The notes under the pieces: generated by a model
Database searches by the model: none
The model's input: only the letters and a program-made list of their open reading frames with translations
Told to the model about the DNA's origin: nothing
Part shown: positions 33,911-45,256 of the stretch, one piece after another
Layout: each line of letters starts with the position of its first letter
How positions within the stretch are numbered: the first letter of the stretch is position 1
NCBI GenBank assembly: GCA_951217055.1
Contig: OX578283.1
Span: 68,280,475 to 68,344,474, forward strand
Source of the DNA: Gerris lacustris
Lineage: Eukaryota > Arthropoda > Insecta > Hemiptera > Gerridae
Length of the DNA stretch: 64,000 nt
Direction of reading: 5' to 3'
Made by a program: the position numbers and the translations under genes

Positions 33911-34977
33911 CCCTTAACTGCCCGAATTATTTTTTTGGGGAATTCCTTGATTTTTTTCTGGGGATTTAGCCTATTAAGAGGTCCCTTAATATGTAAAAAA
34001 TGATTAAAAAAATTGAAAAAAATGTCTTACCCCAAATTTGGGCTGTTGCCATATGGCAACGCTAGGACATTAGCCCTACAGTTTTTTTTCTCAGTAAATG
34101 TTTTAATAATTTTTTTTAAAAAAATGTATGTCAAATAAATTGTAGGTTAAAAAAGCACAAATAATACTAACAAAATACTAAATTTATTTAAAAGAACGAA
34201 AAAGTAAATTTAATTTTTTTTTTTTTCAAAATTTTATTGATTTCTATTATGTATCATGTTGTTTATCTGTAAAATTATGTAATTATTTCTTTATTTTTTG
34301 TTTTATCCATGTGCTTTTTTTATTACCTTTAAAAATATATATGTATTATGCAATTGTAATAAAAAAAATAGATATTATTATATTCATATTATTTTTAAAA
34401 GAAAAGCCCAATACAATTTATTACTAATTATACTTATTCAACAAAAATAATTACAAGATTTAGAGACTACTTGAGAAATATTTAGAAAATAATAAAAAAA
34501 TGAACGTTAGGCAAAAAAAACATCAAAACTTTGTGTATAAATATGACTGAATAAAATTAAGACTTAGAAAAAAACTGTAAGGCTAATGTCCTAGCGTTGC
34601 TATATGGCAACTTTCAAATTGACACTCAATTTGGGGCAAAAAAATGAAATTTTGTGAAAATGCAATAATTTTATATTTTTAATCATTCTTTATTCTAATA
34701 GTTTCATTACTAATAATCAAATTATTTAATTAATTAATAAATTAAAAAAAAAAATATTCATTCCGTGTCACAAATTTGGAATAACCCATTTTTAAACCTG
34801 TCTTGTCGCATACGTGTTGCACAAAATAAATAAATCTAATGATTAAAAATCAATTTAGTCCTTCTTTTGACATAATATTCACATTAAAAATGTTCAATAT
34901 TAACTCGGACCTCTCTAGACAATAATAAAGGAAGGGGGTTTTGCTGTTGCCATATGGCAACGCTAGGTTATTAAGGG
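33911..34977. mobile_element. piggyBac-like MITE with GTTGCCATATGGCAAC palindromes
   Basis: Left boundary TTAA|CCCTTAACTGCCCG, right boundary CTAGGTTATTAAGGG. The 16-bp palindrome GTTGCCATATGGCAAC occurs at 34045 and 34946 and with one change at 34596. An inner inverted repeat (34027-34085 against 34568-34640) shares GGACATTAGCC and CCCAAATTTG. A TTAA lies next to the left CCC terminus; the right target copy is not intact. No transposase frame. Confidence 0.6.
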
Positions 34978-35491
34978 TTTGATAATAATAATTGGACTTT
35001 CATTTTAGAATATATGTATTTAGTTATTCCGCTACAGTTCTTAATTAAGTTAAGAATTTAACGATCAAATAAAATATGGTCGGTTGCTTTGTTTAGTGAA
35101 GAATTTACTCTTTACACAAAGTCATTAAAAGAGGTCATAATTCCACCCACGGAATTGAAAAGAGTTAATCTCCTACAGACAGGGCTGGATTTACAGTACG
35201 TGGGCGCCTAGAGGACGATGTGGTACGCCCCCCCCCCCCTCCCCTGCATTTAGCTTTGACAAAATATTGGGGGTAAATCTAACGAGGGTCTGAAAATTGA
35301 GAGGCGTCCTCTTTTGTGGTAATTTTAAGAAAAAAGAATTTTAAAATATTTTATTTATATTAAAATGTTGAACAATTAATTGTATCTACGATTGTTACGA
35401 AATATAAACATTGTATCTCCGTTTAGATGCGTAGAATGTGATTCTTTGCGTACTTGTATGAATGAGCAATGAGCATGCGTCCCTCATAATT

Positions 35492-35547
35492 CTGAAGAAT
35501 TCCTCTTCTTTACCGCCCTAGGGTGGTAAAGAAGAAGAATTCTTAAG
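35492..35547. promoter_or_regulatory. Conserved hairpin (copy 2)
   Basis: Same position as in copy 1, 100 bp before the start codon. The inner tip keeps pairing through a two-sided A-T to C-G change and an A.C mismatch replaced by G.T. Two arm positions are mismatched. Confidence 0.6.
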
Positions 35548-35647
35548 CTTTACGCACGATTAGAGAGTTTGTTTACATTTAACAAAACTAATTTGATGTT
35601 TGTTTAATAAAAGTAACTTTTTATATAGATTTTTTTTGAGAAAATCA

Positions 35648-35812
35648 ATGAGTGATTTAAGTGATTATGACGAATATGAGGAGAATAATACGCCTCCCGA
35701 AATAATTAATTCCGCACAAAATACAGCCAATCAATTAATGTCATCTTTATCAAAAGAGAAATACGAACTTACTTACAGCAAGTTTATTATTCTTTTCTGT
35801 ATTTATTATTAA
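35648..35812 (+). pseudogene. Truncated recombinase-like N-terminus (copy 2)
   Basis: Starts MSDLSDYDEYEENNTPPEII and continues with LSKEKYELTYSKF, aligned without gaps to copy 1. It ends at a stop after 54 codons, just past the deletion junction. An upstream in-frame ATG at 35600 is not conserved in the other copies, so 35648 is preferred. Confidence 0.5.
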
Positions 35813-37541
35813 AATCTAACAATCGTAGATAAAATACGGTACGCAACTCGTGCGAAAACGGCATTTTGCATTGCTCGTGTGGTTTTACTACCCTCGCTGT
35901 CGCTCGGGTGCAAAATCCACACTCGCATCGCATGCAAAATGCTACTTTCCGTACTCGACGCGTAATGTACTATTCCTTTTTTGCCTCCCTAAGACTTGTC
36001 AAAACAAACAGATATTAGGCCACACTGTAAAACAGTCCAGTATACGAAGCTATGATTTGGCCATACTGTGGAACTTAATCAAAAAGTTTGGATATTTGGC
36101 ACAGTTGTTCATTATGATGTATGAAAATCAATATCATTCAGGAAATTGTTGAGAGGCGAGTATGACCATCATTTTAGAAAATAGGTCTAATTTTTCTATT
36201 TATCCTAAATATTTAGAAGAATGGTTGAGCTAAGAGAAAGTAAAAAGTTGCATCGAATATACAAAAGATTTACCATAGAAAGTTAAACCATTAAAATTTA
36301 CTATATAACTATGTGTATAATTTTAGATTTTACATAAGGTGGTTCAAATAAAAATAAAAAGAAAAATTGTAAGTAAATCATTTACAAATACGTTCATAAA
36401 ACTTTATAATATAAGCAATAATTGTATTATAATTTGTGCTTAAAAAGGAAATGTTTTTGAGCTTTCGAGATATCAATAAATTCATTTGGACCTTAGTTGT
36501 AGAAAAAAATCATCTTTAATTATGTGACCTTATATTACATTGTAGGTAAAGCTAATCTTTGAGCGAATTTTCAAAGAAAATTACGCTATTGCAATGGCTT
36601 CAAAATTTTTGTAATGCGAATTTTTGAAAAAATTTTCCATGGAAATCCGTTTTAGACCATTCTGAATCGATTCCTAAAAGTTAACACTTTTTTTTATGTA
36701 TGTATGTTTATATTTATGTATAAATGTGTCACTCCAGACGATATCTCCCCTTAGGATGCACTTAAAAATTTCAAACAAATTTTAAAATGTCAATAATATC
36801 AAAAGAAAGGATAAGTTCGTTGGCCAGAATTTTTGGAGTTCATTTAGGGGTCAAATTTTTACAATTTAGGGCCAAAAATAGCATAAAAATGTGTTTTTTC
36901 TATTTTACCCTCCTTTTATATGAAAATATGATAAAGTGTACATAACAACAATTACTGTATTCTTAAAGAGCTTTCCAACGACATGCACCTTAAAGGGTAA
37001 ATACTATTTTCTCTTTTGTACCCCGTACCCCTGCGTACAATTTTTTTTTTTTTTTTTCACTCATGCAAATTCTAAACCAAAATTTTCCTATATTATCATA
37101 AGCTAATGATACGCAGATTGCTTTGAAAATTCGCTCATTAAGTCATGGTGCATGACTGGACTTTTATTTATAGATATTTGTGAAAAAAAAAAAATCTATC
37201 TTCCAAGATTAAGGCTATAGCTTCCCCTAAGAACTTTCAGGACTTGATATGTTCAATTTCAAACATAAAGTGTGTCAATGATCCCTATCAAAACTTTCTG
37301 ATTTATTTCCTCAATGTTTCCTTTGTTAAAGGGATTTAAGATTAAATATTTTTACTTTAAAACGAAGATTTCTGTCACATTCTCTATGAATAAGTCGGAT
37401 TTCCTTCCAATTTCAGGGATTACCGAAATACCGGAAGCATTAAAAAAAAAAAAAATCGTAATGTCGTGCGGGGCCCCTAGGGCCCTAGGTGGCCGCCTAT
37501 GTCGCTTATGGCTTATGCCTTAATCCGGTCCTGACTAAAGA

Positions 37542-38215
37542 GTCAATAAACAATGATATTCTTCTCTACAGAGTCATTAAGTCGTTAAACAATGGTATTC
37601 TTCTACACAGAGTCATTAAACAATTATATTATTCTCTACAGAGTCATTAAACAATTATATTATTCTCTACAGAGTCATTAAACAATGGTATTCTTCTACA
37701 TAGGGTCATTAAACAATTATATTCTTCAACACAGAGTCAGGAAACAATGATATTCTCCTATACAGAGTCATTAAACAATGATATTCTTCTAAATAGAGTC
37801 ATTAAACAATGATATTTTTCTAAACAGAGTCATTAAACACTGATATTCTTCTAAATAGAGTCATTAAACAATGATATTCTTCTAAACAGAGTCATTAAAC
37901 AATGATATTCTTCTAAACAGAGTCATTAAACAATGATATTCTTCTAAACAGAGACATTAAACAATGATATTCTTCTAAACAGAGTCATTAAAAATGATAT
38001 TCTTCTAAACAGAGTCATTAAACAATGATATTCTTCAAAACTGAGTCATTAAACAATGATATTCTTCTAAATAGAGTCATTAAACAATTATATTCTTCTA
38101 AACAGAGTCATTAAACAATTATACTCTTCTAAATAGAGCCATTAAACAATGATATTCTCCTAAACAAAGTCATTAAACAATTATATTCTTCTAAACAGAA
38201 ACATTAAATTATAGA
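37542..38215. repeat. 31-bp satellite, about 21 units
   Basis: The unit is AGAGTCATTAAACAATGATA plus TTCTTCTAAAC. Variants with CTACAGAGTC dominate the left and CTAAACAGAGTC the right. A related half-unit (ACACAAAGTCATTAAAA at about 35116) lies on the far side of the hAT-like insertion, so the array once extended across it. Confidence 0.95.
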
Positions 38216-38554
38216 CAGAGAAATTAAACGATTTTATACTTTTGTATATAGGTTTTAAATAAGTTAATCTTCTGATATTTTTCTACGCAAAGTCAGAAAT
38301 AATTTAAAGCATTATTAGAATTAGTCGAAGCATTTTGGAATGCTTGTCTTTGGCTACTTTATTTCTTTTGAAGTACAGTTAGTGATTCATAAGAATTAGT
38401 CTAAGTGGTTTAGAATTGATAAATTTGCATTAGTTAGTACTTTTTAATTACACATGCTAAGCACAGTCAAGATAATTCAAAGCAGTTTAAAGTTCAAAGA
38501 TTTTTGTTGTAGTGTCAAGAATAATGTGTATAAGCTTTAAACATATGGGAAATA
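38216..38554. other. No recognised feature
   Basis: AT-rich. Diverged remnants of the 31-bp unit (GCAAAGTCAGAAATAATTTA) persist near 38286. Confidence 0.4.
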
Positions 38555-39205
38555 AATAAAAAGAACCAGTCTCTCCACGGTAGATAAAACTTTTTTTATT
38601 TATCAAAGCAGCTTTCGGCTTTTATAAAGCCATCATCAGTGCCTACGAACAAACATAAAGTGTTAAAACTTACTAACATAACGTCAAATCGAAATTACAA
38701 AAAAGACGAATAAAAGCTAATGCCAAAATCTATAAAAAATAAGAAATTAAAAACAAATACTAAAAGCGTAGAACAAGATCAAAAAAGACTATAAGACGTC
38801 AAATAATCAAATGAGTAAAAAAATAAGTAACAAATCAAATAACAATCAATAAAACAAAGAAACAGTGTTAAAATTGCCAGAGTTAAAGTTAAAAAGTTAA
38901 AGAGTTAAAGTTTTTTTTAACTTTAACTCTGGCAATTTTAACACTGTTTCTTTGTTTTATTGATTGTTATTTGATTTGTTACTTATTTTTTACTCATTTC
39001 ATTATTTGACGTCTTATAGTCTTTTTTGATCTTGTTCTACGCTTTTAGTATTTGTTTTTAATTTCTTATTTTTATAGATTTTGGCATTAGCTTTTATGTT
39101 TGTTCGTAGGCACTGATGATGGCTTTATAATTGCCGAAAGCTGCTTTGATAAATAAAAAAAAAATTATCTACCGTGGAGAGACTGGTTCTTTTTATTTAT
39201 TAAGA
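38555..39205. repeat. 0.65-kb near-perfect palindrome
   Basis: The left arm (38555-38895) and right arm (38912-39205) are near-identical reverse complements, starting GAACCAGTCTCTCCACGGTA and ending TACCGTGGAGAGACTGGTTC. The centre is a short GTTAAAG-rich spacer. The right arm lacks about 50 bp present in the left (around 38660-38714). The outer part of each arm contains CACTGATGATGGC...GCCGAAAGC, a hammerhead-core lookalike. Noncoding. Confidence 0.9.
38595..38645 (-). ncRNA. Hammerhead-ribozyme-like core (left arm)
   Basis: Read on the minus strand: CTGATGA, one T, GGCTTT, ATA, AAAGCC, GAAA. This fits CUGANGA, stem II and GAAA except for one extra unpaired base. I cannot confirm stem III or the cleavage triplet. 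Such motifs are known from Penelope-like retroelements. The right arm has a degraded counterpart on the plus strand (39112-39140). Confidence 0.3.
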
Positions 39206-39325
39206 TGACCTCCACCAACGCTCTTTTTTCTCAAATATGGGAAATAGTTTTAGATTGTTGTTGTTTTTTTTCGCATAGACTTACCAATTGGGATTTTAAA
39301 TACCTTACTAGGTGTAGATTTATTA

Positions 39326-39921
39326 GGCTTTCACACTGCGCGCAAGTCCCAGAGAGACCGATCGGGTCCGATTCTACTTAAGAAATAAAAATATAAATTA
39401 GAATGACTCTGGCTATTCACATTGAACGAGCCTAACGAGTTAAACCATATTAGTTTGAAACGCGTTTTCACTAAGAACTGAGGGGCCGCCAAAATAAATT
39501 CACTGGAAAAATTACTTTAAATCTATGGCAGATAAGACAAAAACACAGAGCATTTCATAATGCATTTGGAAAGATCATTTGTTTAAGCTTTTATTCGATA
39601 TGAGTACTAATGCAGCAGAATTATAAAATTTAAGAAAAATATGAAACGTAGTGAGACTTATTTTGCATCGTTTAGAAGTTTAGAACATTGCGGTTTGATT
39701 GTATATTATGATTGTACTTCTGTTTTAAATTTTAATCGTTCAAGATCGTTAATATCATGAGCCAATAACGTATTTATATCATAACGATTTTACACCATGG
39801 ATTTTCGAGAGGCAATAAAATATCTCCTGGTGGTATAATAGACATTACGACCTCACTGTTGACAGCGGGAATAGTAGATTATTGGCCGTTCAGCGTCGGT
39901 CTCGCGCACAGTGTGAAAGCC
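39326..39921. mobile_element. 596-bp MITE with GGCTTTCACACTG termini
   Basis: Left GGCTTTCACACTGCGCGC, right GCGCACAGTGTGAAAGCC, extended by imperfect pairing of AGAGACCGA with TCGGTCTCG. No reading frame and no unambiguous target duplication. Confidence 0.7.
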
Positions 39922-40080
39922 GCCGTGACTTACTTCGAGTTTTTAAATAACCTAAAAAATACAACATTATAAATATATCCTGCTGTCCTGTCTCTGAATT
40001 ATGTGTAACATTTCTTATGATTATTCCATTATTGAACAGACTGTTGCTCCTGAAGTTCTAAAGATGCGAGGACTTTATAA

Positions 40081-40154
40081 CAAAGTTCCAGGGCTTTCAG
40101 TGATGTGAACGTCAACCTGACGACGTGGTCACCATCGAAAGCTCTAGAACTTTG
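40081..40154. repeat. 74-bp imperfect hairpin
   Basis: CAAAGTTCCAGGGCTTTC pairs with GAAAGCTCTAGAACTTTG (two mismatches), with further pairing toward the centre (GTGA/TCAC and GTCA/TGAC). Confidence 0.6.
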
Positions 40155-40532
40155 CCATCATCGTTTTGGTTTTTCAGGAATTTTTCATTTCAATCGGATT
40201 TGTAACGTCATCATCGTGTTCTTTTCTGCATCCCTGATAATCTTCATGTATTTAGTCTGAGCTTCTGTTTAGTATCAACCATATAACTACTATGTACAGT
40301 ACATGTATAAAAATATGAAGAAAATCGATCAAAATATATTAGTTTACAACGTGTTGCTAGTGGATTCTACATTTGAAGAAATTCAGGAAGTGTTTCTCTA
40401 CTAAAATATATTTAACTTCATACAAAGTGCTCTCAATATAATTATGAGGTAAATTTTTATCAAAGCGGTGACTAAGATTTTCGTTGAGTTCAATTTGTTA
40501 TTTATGTTTATCTGTTGTCGTATATTAGTGTT

Positions 40533-41480
40533 TTCAATGATCCTTCCATCTCTCTTCTGCAGACCATTAGTCTTTTCAATGATCCTCCCATCTTTTTTCT
40601 GCAGATCATTAGTCTCTTCAATGATCTTCCCATCTTTCTTCTGCAGACTAATAGTCTTTTCAATGATACTTCCATCTCTCTTCTGCAGACCATTAGTCTT
40701 TTCAATGATCCTCCCATCTTTTTTCTGCAGATCATTAGTCTCTTCAATGATCTTCCCATCTTTCTTCTGCAGACTAATAGTCTTTTCAATGATCCTTCCA
40801 TCTTTCTTCTGCAGACCATTAGTCTTTTCAATGATCCTCCCGTCTTTTTTCTGCAGATCATTTGTCTCTTCAATGATCTTCCCATCTTTCTTCTGCAGAC
40901 TAACAGTCTTTTCAATGATCCTTCCATCTTTCTTCTGCAGACCATTAGTCTTTTCAATGATCCTCCCGTCTTTTTGCTGCAGACTAATAGTCTTTTCAAT
41001 GACCCTCCCGTCTTTTTGCTGCAGACTAATAGTCTTTTCAATGATCCTCCCGTCTTTTTGCTGCAGACTAATAGTCTTTTCAATGATCCTCCCGTCTTTT
41101 TGCTGCAGACTAATAGTCTTTTTAATGATCCTCCCGTCTTTTTGCTGCAGACTAATAGTCTTTTCAATGATCCTCCCGTCTTTTTGCTGCAGACTAATAG
41201 TCTTTTCAATGATCCTCCCGTCTTTTTGCTGCAGACTAATAGTCTTTTCAATGATCCTCCCGTCTTTTTGCTGCAGACTAATAGTCTTTTCAATGATCCT
41301 CCCGTCTTTTTGCTGCAGACTAATAGTCTTTTCAATGATCCTTCCATCTTTCTTCTGCAGACTAATAATCTTTTCAATGATCCTCCCACCTTTCTTTTAC
41401 AGACCATTAGTATTTTTAATAATCCTGCCGCCTATCTTCTGCAGACCAATAGACTTTTCAATGATCCTCCAATAATTATT
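40533..41480. repeat. 42-bp satellite, about 22 units
   Basis: The unit is CTGCAGACTAATAGTCTTTT, CAATGATCCTCCCGTC, TTTTTG. The left third is a 126-bp higher-order repeat of three monomer types (ACCATTAG, ATCATTAG and ACTAATAG versions); the right part (40975-41340) is a run of one near-identical type. Because 42 is a multiple of three, long frames of 299-356 codons are open on both strands. Their composition follows the DNA repeat and no start context or domain supports a gene. Confidence 0.95.
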
Positions 41481-41860
41481 CTGCAGACCATTAGTTTTTC
41501 AATAATCCTCCAGTCTTATTTCTACAGGCAATTAGTGTTTCCGGTGTTCCTCCCCCTCTGTCTACTACAGACTATCAGTTGGTGATGACCTTCTTATTTC
41601 TGCTACAATCTATAAAGTTTCCAGTAATCCTCTCTCTCTACCTTAGAGGACTCAGTTTCTGATGTTCTCTGTATTCCTCCTGCAGATCATAGTCTTTCCC
41701 CCTCTCTCTCTTAGATCTACAGAAGACAATCACTTTTTGAAGTCCTCTCTCGTCTTTTTTCTTCAGACCACAGTCTTTCGTATTATCTTTTTTTCTATCT
41801 GCAGCACATAATCTGTCACAATAGAACTTTGTAATTTTCCAAGACATAATCAGTTTCCAA
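41481..41860. repeat. Diverged remnants of the 42-bp satellite
   Basis: Degenerate CTACAGACTATCAGT, CTGCAGATCATAGTCTTT, CTTCAGACCACAGTCTTT and CTGCAGCACATAATCTGT units at irregular spacing show decay outward from the homogeneous array. Confidence 0.7.
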
Positions 41861-42785
41861 TGAACCTTCGTCCGTTGTCCATTTGCTTTGTTATTAAAGT
41901 TGAAAGCACTTTCAAGCTGTTAAATATTTTTATGGATAAACTTCCTGCATTTCTTTTATCAGTACATTGTAAACTGCAATTTAATGGAAATAATTATACA
42001 TTAATTATATGCATAGGAAAACTTAAGTAACTATTAAACTAATGATTGGTTGCTTTGACCGACAATTTTGTGGTACCACTTCATAATTATGTCTAGTGAG
42101 GTTAATAGAAATTTTATAAAAGGATATTTATAAAATTTTATAATAATATTATAATCGAAATTTTATAAAAGGATTAAGGAAGGAACCAAAGGTAAGGAAT
42201 ATTCAGTGAGGGTCCAAGGTGGAACCTGGTGTAGGGTTAGGTCAGGTATAACATTAATTTTTTAAACTTTTTAAAGCTAAACAATAATTTTCTTATCATA
42301 GAATAACTAAATATAATACATACATTATATACCTACATATAATATACATTATTTTGTAAATTGATTTGTTATAGGTTTTTCAAGAGTAAATTTATTAAGG
42401 TTAGATATTTCATTAAAACCTTCTATATTCGTGTCTTGGATAGCTCTTTGAATTTATAAAAAATCTAATTTCCTATTGATTTAAGTTTTTCTTTCAGTCA
42501 GTATTGTAGTCTTTCTTTCTATTAACCTCTTTAGTCATAAGTCACAATTAAACATTTGCTTTTTTGATTTAATAATTGACTCTTTAAATTACATAAATAT
42601 AATTATGAGTGTGTTACATGACTAAGCTCCCAGCAACTTGTAAAGGTGACCGTGAATATTTAGGATAGGGTGTCAATGATTTATCAAAGAGCATGTTTCA
42701 AGTGAAACTGAACCCTTAATTAAACAATTAAGACCCTGGACAGTTTAGATTGATCTAAAACCTAGAGTTAATTAAAATAATAATA
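41861..42785. other. No recognised feature
   Basis: AT-rich, with a short direct repeat of AAATTTTATAAAAGGAT at 42109 and 42159. No gene seen. Confidence 0.45.
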
Positions 42786-43514
42786 AATAAACAGGTCAAG
42801 TGTGTGCTAGTCAGCACACAGCGAGGGTCCGTAGGCCACACTATATAGTGTTTAACTGTAAAGTGTATAAACAGTGTTTTTTTAAAATGCTAAAAAGCTT
42901 ACTTTGAACCATTCTAAGGGTCTGATATTCTCAAAACACACTCTGATAAAGTATTTTTTTGCCACTGAACCGGACTACAACCATATAAATACACCGAAAA
43001 GACCATAATTATAAAAAAGAACGTTTTTTGTCAATAAAAAATAAAATAATATTTTTTTCGAAATTTCCAAAAAGTGGTATCTTTACTTTTGGTCGAAGAA
43101 TGTTCAGGAATTTTTTCAGATTTTTTGCACTTCACATAAGCGAGATAGAAGGGGGGGACACGTTTCACACCCACTTCAAACTTGCCTACGCTCGCCCTAT
43201 CAAAGTTATATCCAAAGAATTATATATTTTTGTAATCAGCTCGACGTACCCTTTCATATGATACCCCTCACGGTGTCGAAACAAAATAATAAATAACTTT
43301 TAACCCTTAAGTTTTTTTACCCTAATTTTTTTGAAAAATATTTTTTTAAAGTCGCTATATATTTAAAATATGTGGGTAGGTACAAGACACATACATGCCA
43401 AATTTCAAAGTGATCGGACGAAAGGTGTAGCCGTGAGAGCACGCGAGAGGACGGACGGACAGACACACGCAGGAAAATATAAGGGTCCTTGGATTTGCCT
43501 ACGGACCCTAAAAA
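42786..43514 (-). mobile_element. Hairpin-headed element family D, copy 3 (complete)
   Basis: Best-preserved copy. AATAAACAGGTCAAG, hairpin TGTGTGCTAGTCAGCACACA, AGGGTCCGTAGGC (about 42824) lead to the body, then GGACGGACGGACAGACAC (43450) and AGGGTCC...GCCTACGGACCCT (43497-43509) with AAAAA. The inner AGGGTCCGTAGGC and outer GCCTACGGACCCT are 13-bp inverted repeats about 690 bp apart. Confidence 0.85.
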
Positions 43515-43722
43515 GTACGTGTGGTGTCGCGGGACACCCGGTAGAAACGAAGTTCCTTGCATTTTTCATTAAATATAAATTTTAAAATCAGACTGCTATG
43601 TACGTATACATTGCTAACTACTTATACATGGCGGAGTTAGAAAAGAGACAAAATTAAAATTAACGAACTGTTTGTACCTAGCAGAGTTAAGGTAAAATTA
43701 AAAGAAAATCATTATTTGTTTA

Positions 43723-44270
43723 ATTGAAGCAAGCGTCTTACTATAAATATATATTAAATATAAGAAAAAAAGTTGATGATGATGAGTTTATAGTGAAAGA
43801 GTATGTTTGTTAAAGGATGTTGGATTGAAATAGTACTGTTTTCTACCTACCCGGCTTATTAATTGAAAATATTATAAAATATATCTCTTCCCTACTCTAC
43901 AGCTTCTGCTTCTATCATGGTGAAATTTTACATGATTGTATTTTATTTATTTACAAAAAAAAGTGACTTTTTGACATATATAATAAAAATAATCAAAACA
44001 AGTCAAGTAACAGGCTTCCTTAATAACACTTTTTCCCGTCTTTTAAAGCTTACGTTTACGCGAGCGTTGCGCGTGAACGCTTGGGCGGATAACGTTTTCC
44101 AACGAACTCAGCCTAGTCATTGGTAAAATGAACATGTGTACCAAATTTCATCTATCTCGGTGAGAATTTACTCAATTTATCGTCATCTGTAGATTTCGTG
44201 ACGGATTTTGCGTGACGGTGATTTTTGCAGTTTTTTTCGGATTCGGATTCGAATAATTAGTGTATTGAAT
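43723..44270 (+). mobile_element. ATTGAAG-terminus element, copy lacking its right end
   Basis: Starts ATTGAAGCAAGCGTCTTAC, has GATGATGAGTTTATAGT, GCTTACGTTTACGCGAGCGT and TTTCATCTATCTCGGTGAGA as in the 45257 copy. It ends before the right terminal repeat. Confidence 0.7.
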
Positions 44271-45145
44271 ACGACTTGACAAACGCTTCATATCCTATCA
44301 TAGTATATCTAGTTTAAATGGTTTACGGTACGCTCTAGCAATAATCGCTAGAGTCGCCAGCGTCTATCGCTGGTAACGCGTCGAGGAAAACGTACCTTAA
44401 CTTATCTTTACTGATTATATTTTGTGTTCTGCAATAAACCAACTCTAGAGCTAATATGTAAGATTAAAAGAGAGTTTCTAGTCTCTTTTTAGATACCAAG
44501 AATTAATAAAATAGATGAAACTGAATCTGACATTGCTAAACTACCTATTTGATCTCCTTCTCCCAAACTTGTTATCCTTGCTCAAACCTGAATATTGTTG
44601 TAAACTGCTAATGACATTTAATCACTTTAAAATCTAAAACTTATGTTTTACTTCATTTTTAAGTTCTCAGCACACATATAAATACTAATCCAGAAGAATT
44701 ATAAAATCTAAGACAAGTGATATTGATTTGCACCGTTTAGAACTTACTAGCTTTTGGCTTCAACCGCTATACACTTACATAAGTAGGTACCTAGCAATAC
44801 ATGTGAAAAACGTAATATTCAGTTTGTTCTCGTAAGGAAATATGATTATTTTTCATGCTCTCTCTAAATATAATATATAAGGGCTAAAATTGTGGCCTTC
44901 CTAATCTAAGACCATGCTGGTAGAGTAAGTTTTGTACTTAGGGTCGTAATATGAGATACCTGTGAAACACTGGTTTCGGTAATCCACTAAGTTCGGCTCC
45001 TTAACCCACCGCGAGTGGGAACAACCCTAATTTAAACCTTACAAAAACTTAGACGCACGAAGATCCTAGATACAACCTGCTTTCCGAAACCTTCCTCTTC
45101 CAGGTCATCAATTTCCAGGAACTCCAACAAAATAAAAATTACAAG
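44271..45145. other. Mostly featureless; two adjacent small hairpins at 44333-44373
   Basis: CTCTAGC/GCTAGAG (44333-44353) is followed directly by CCAGCG/CGCTGG (44357-44373). Otherwise AT-rich sequence without recognised genes. Confidence 0.45.
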
Positions 45146-45256
45146 ATCAAAAGAACTTTTTATATACTACGTTTTTAAATTAAACTGTTGAATCATATAG
45201 AACGTTGAACATAATAATTGTCATTGTTATAATACTAGGCATCGCGTGGCTCTATC

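Larger units (their letters stand above)
35383..35973 (+). mobile_element. Crypton-like non-autonomous element, copy 2
   Basis: 591 bp, from TATCTACGATTGTTACG to CGACGCGTAATGTACTAT, nested in the hAT-like element. It is the most diverged copy. The hairpin at 35492-35547 has a tip GCCCTAGGGT instead of ACACTAGTGC, with the paired positions changed together. A segment CCCTCGCTGTCGCTCGGG, absent from copy 1, lies in its 3' part. Confidence 0.6.
35180..37533. mobile_element. hAT-like element with nested Crypton-like copy
   Basis: Termini CAGGGCTGGATTTA (35180) and TAATCCGGTCCTG (to 37533) are imperfect inverted repeats continuing into GGGCGCCTA / GGCCGCCTA. Flanking octamers CCTACAGA (35172-35179) and ACTAAAGA (37534-37541) agree at six of eight positions, as expected for an old 8-bp hAT target duplication. 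The target is the border of the 31-bp satellite. The interior is noncoding apart from the nested element at 35383-35973. Confidence 0.65.

Noticed and set aside
40468..41585. 335- and 356-codon plus frames and a 299-codon minus frame
   Set aside because: The 42-bp period is a multiple of three, so any stop-free monomer is open on both strands; substitutions show no codon-position bias by eye.
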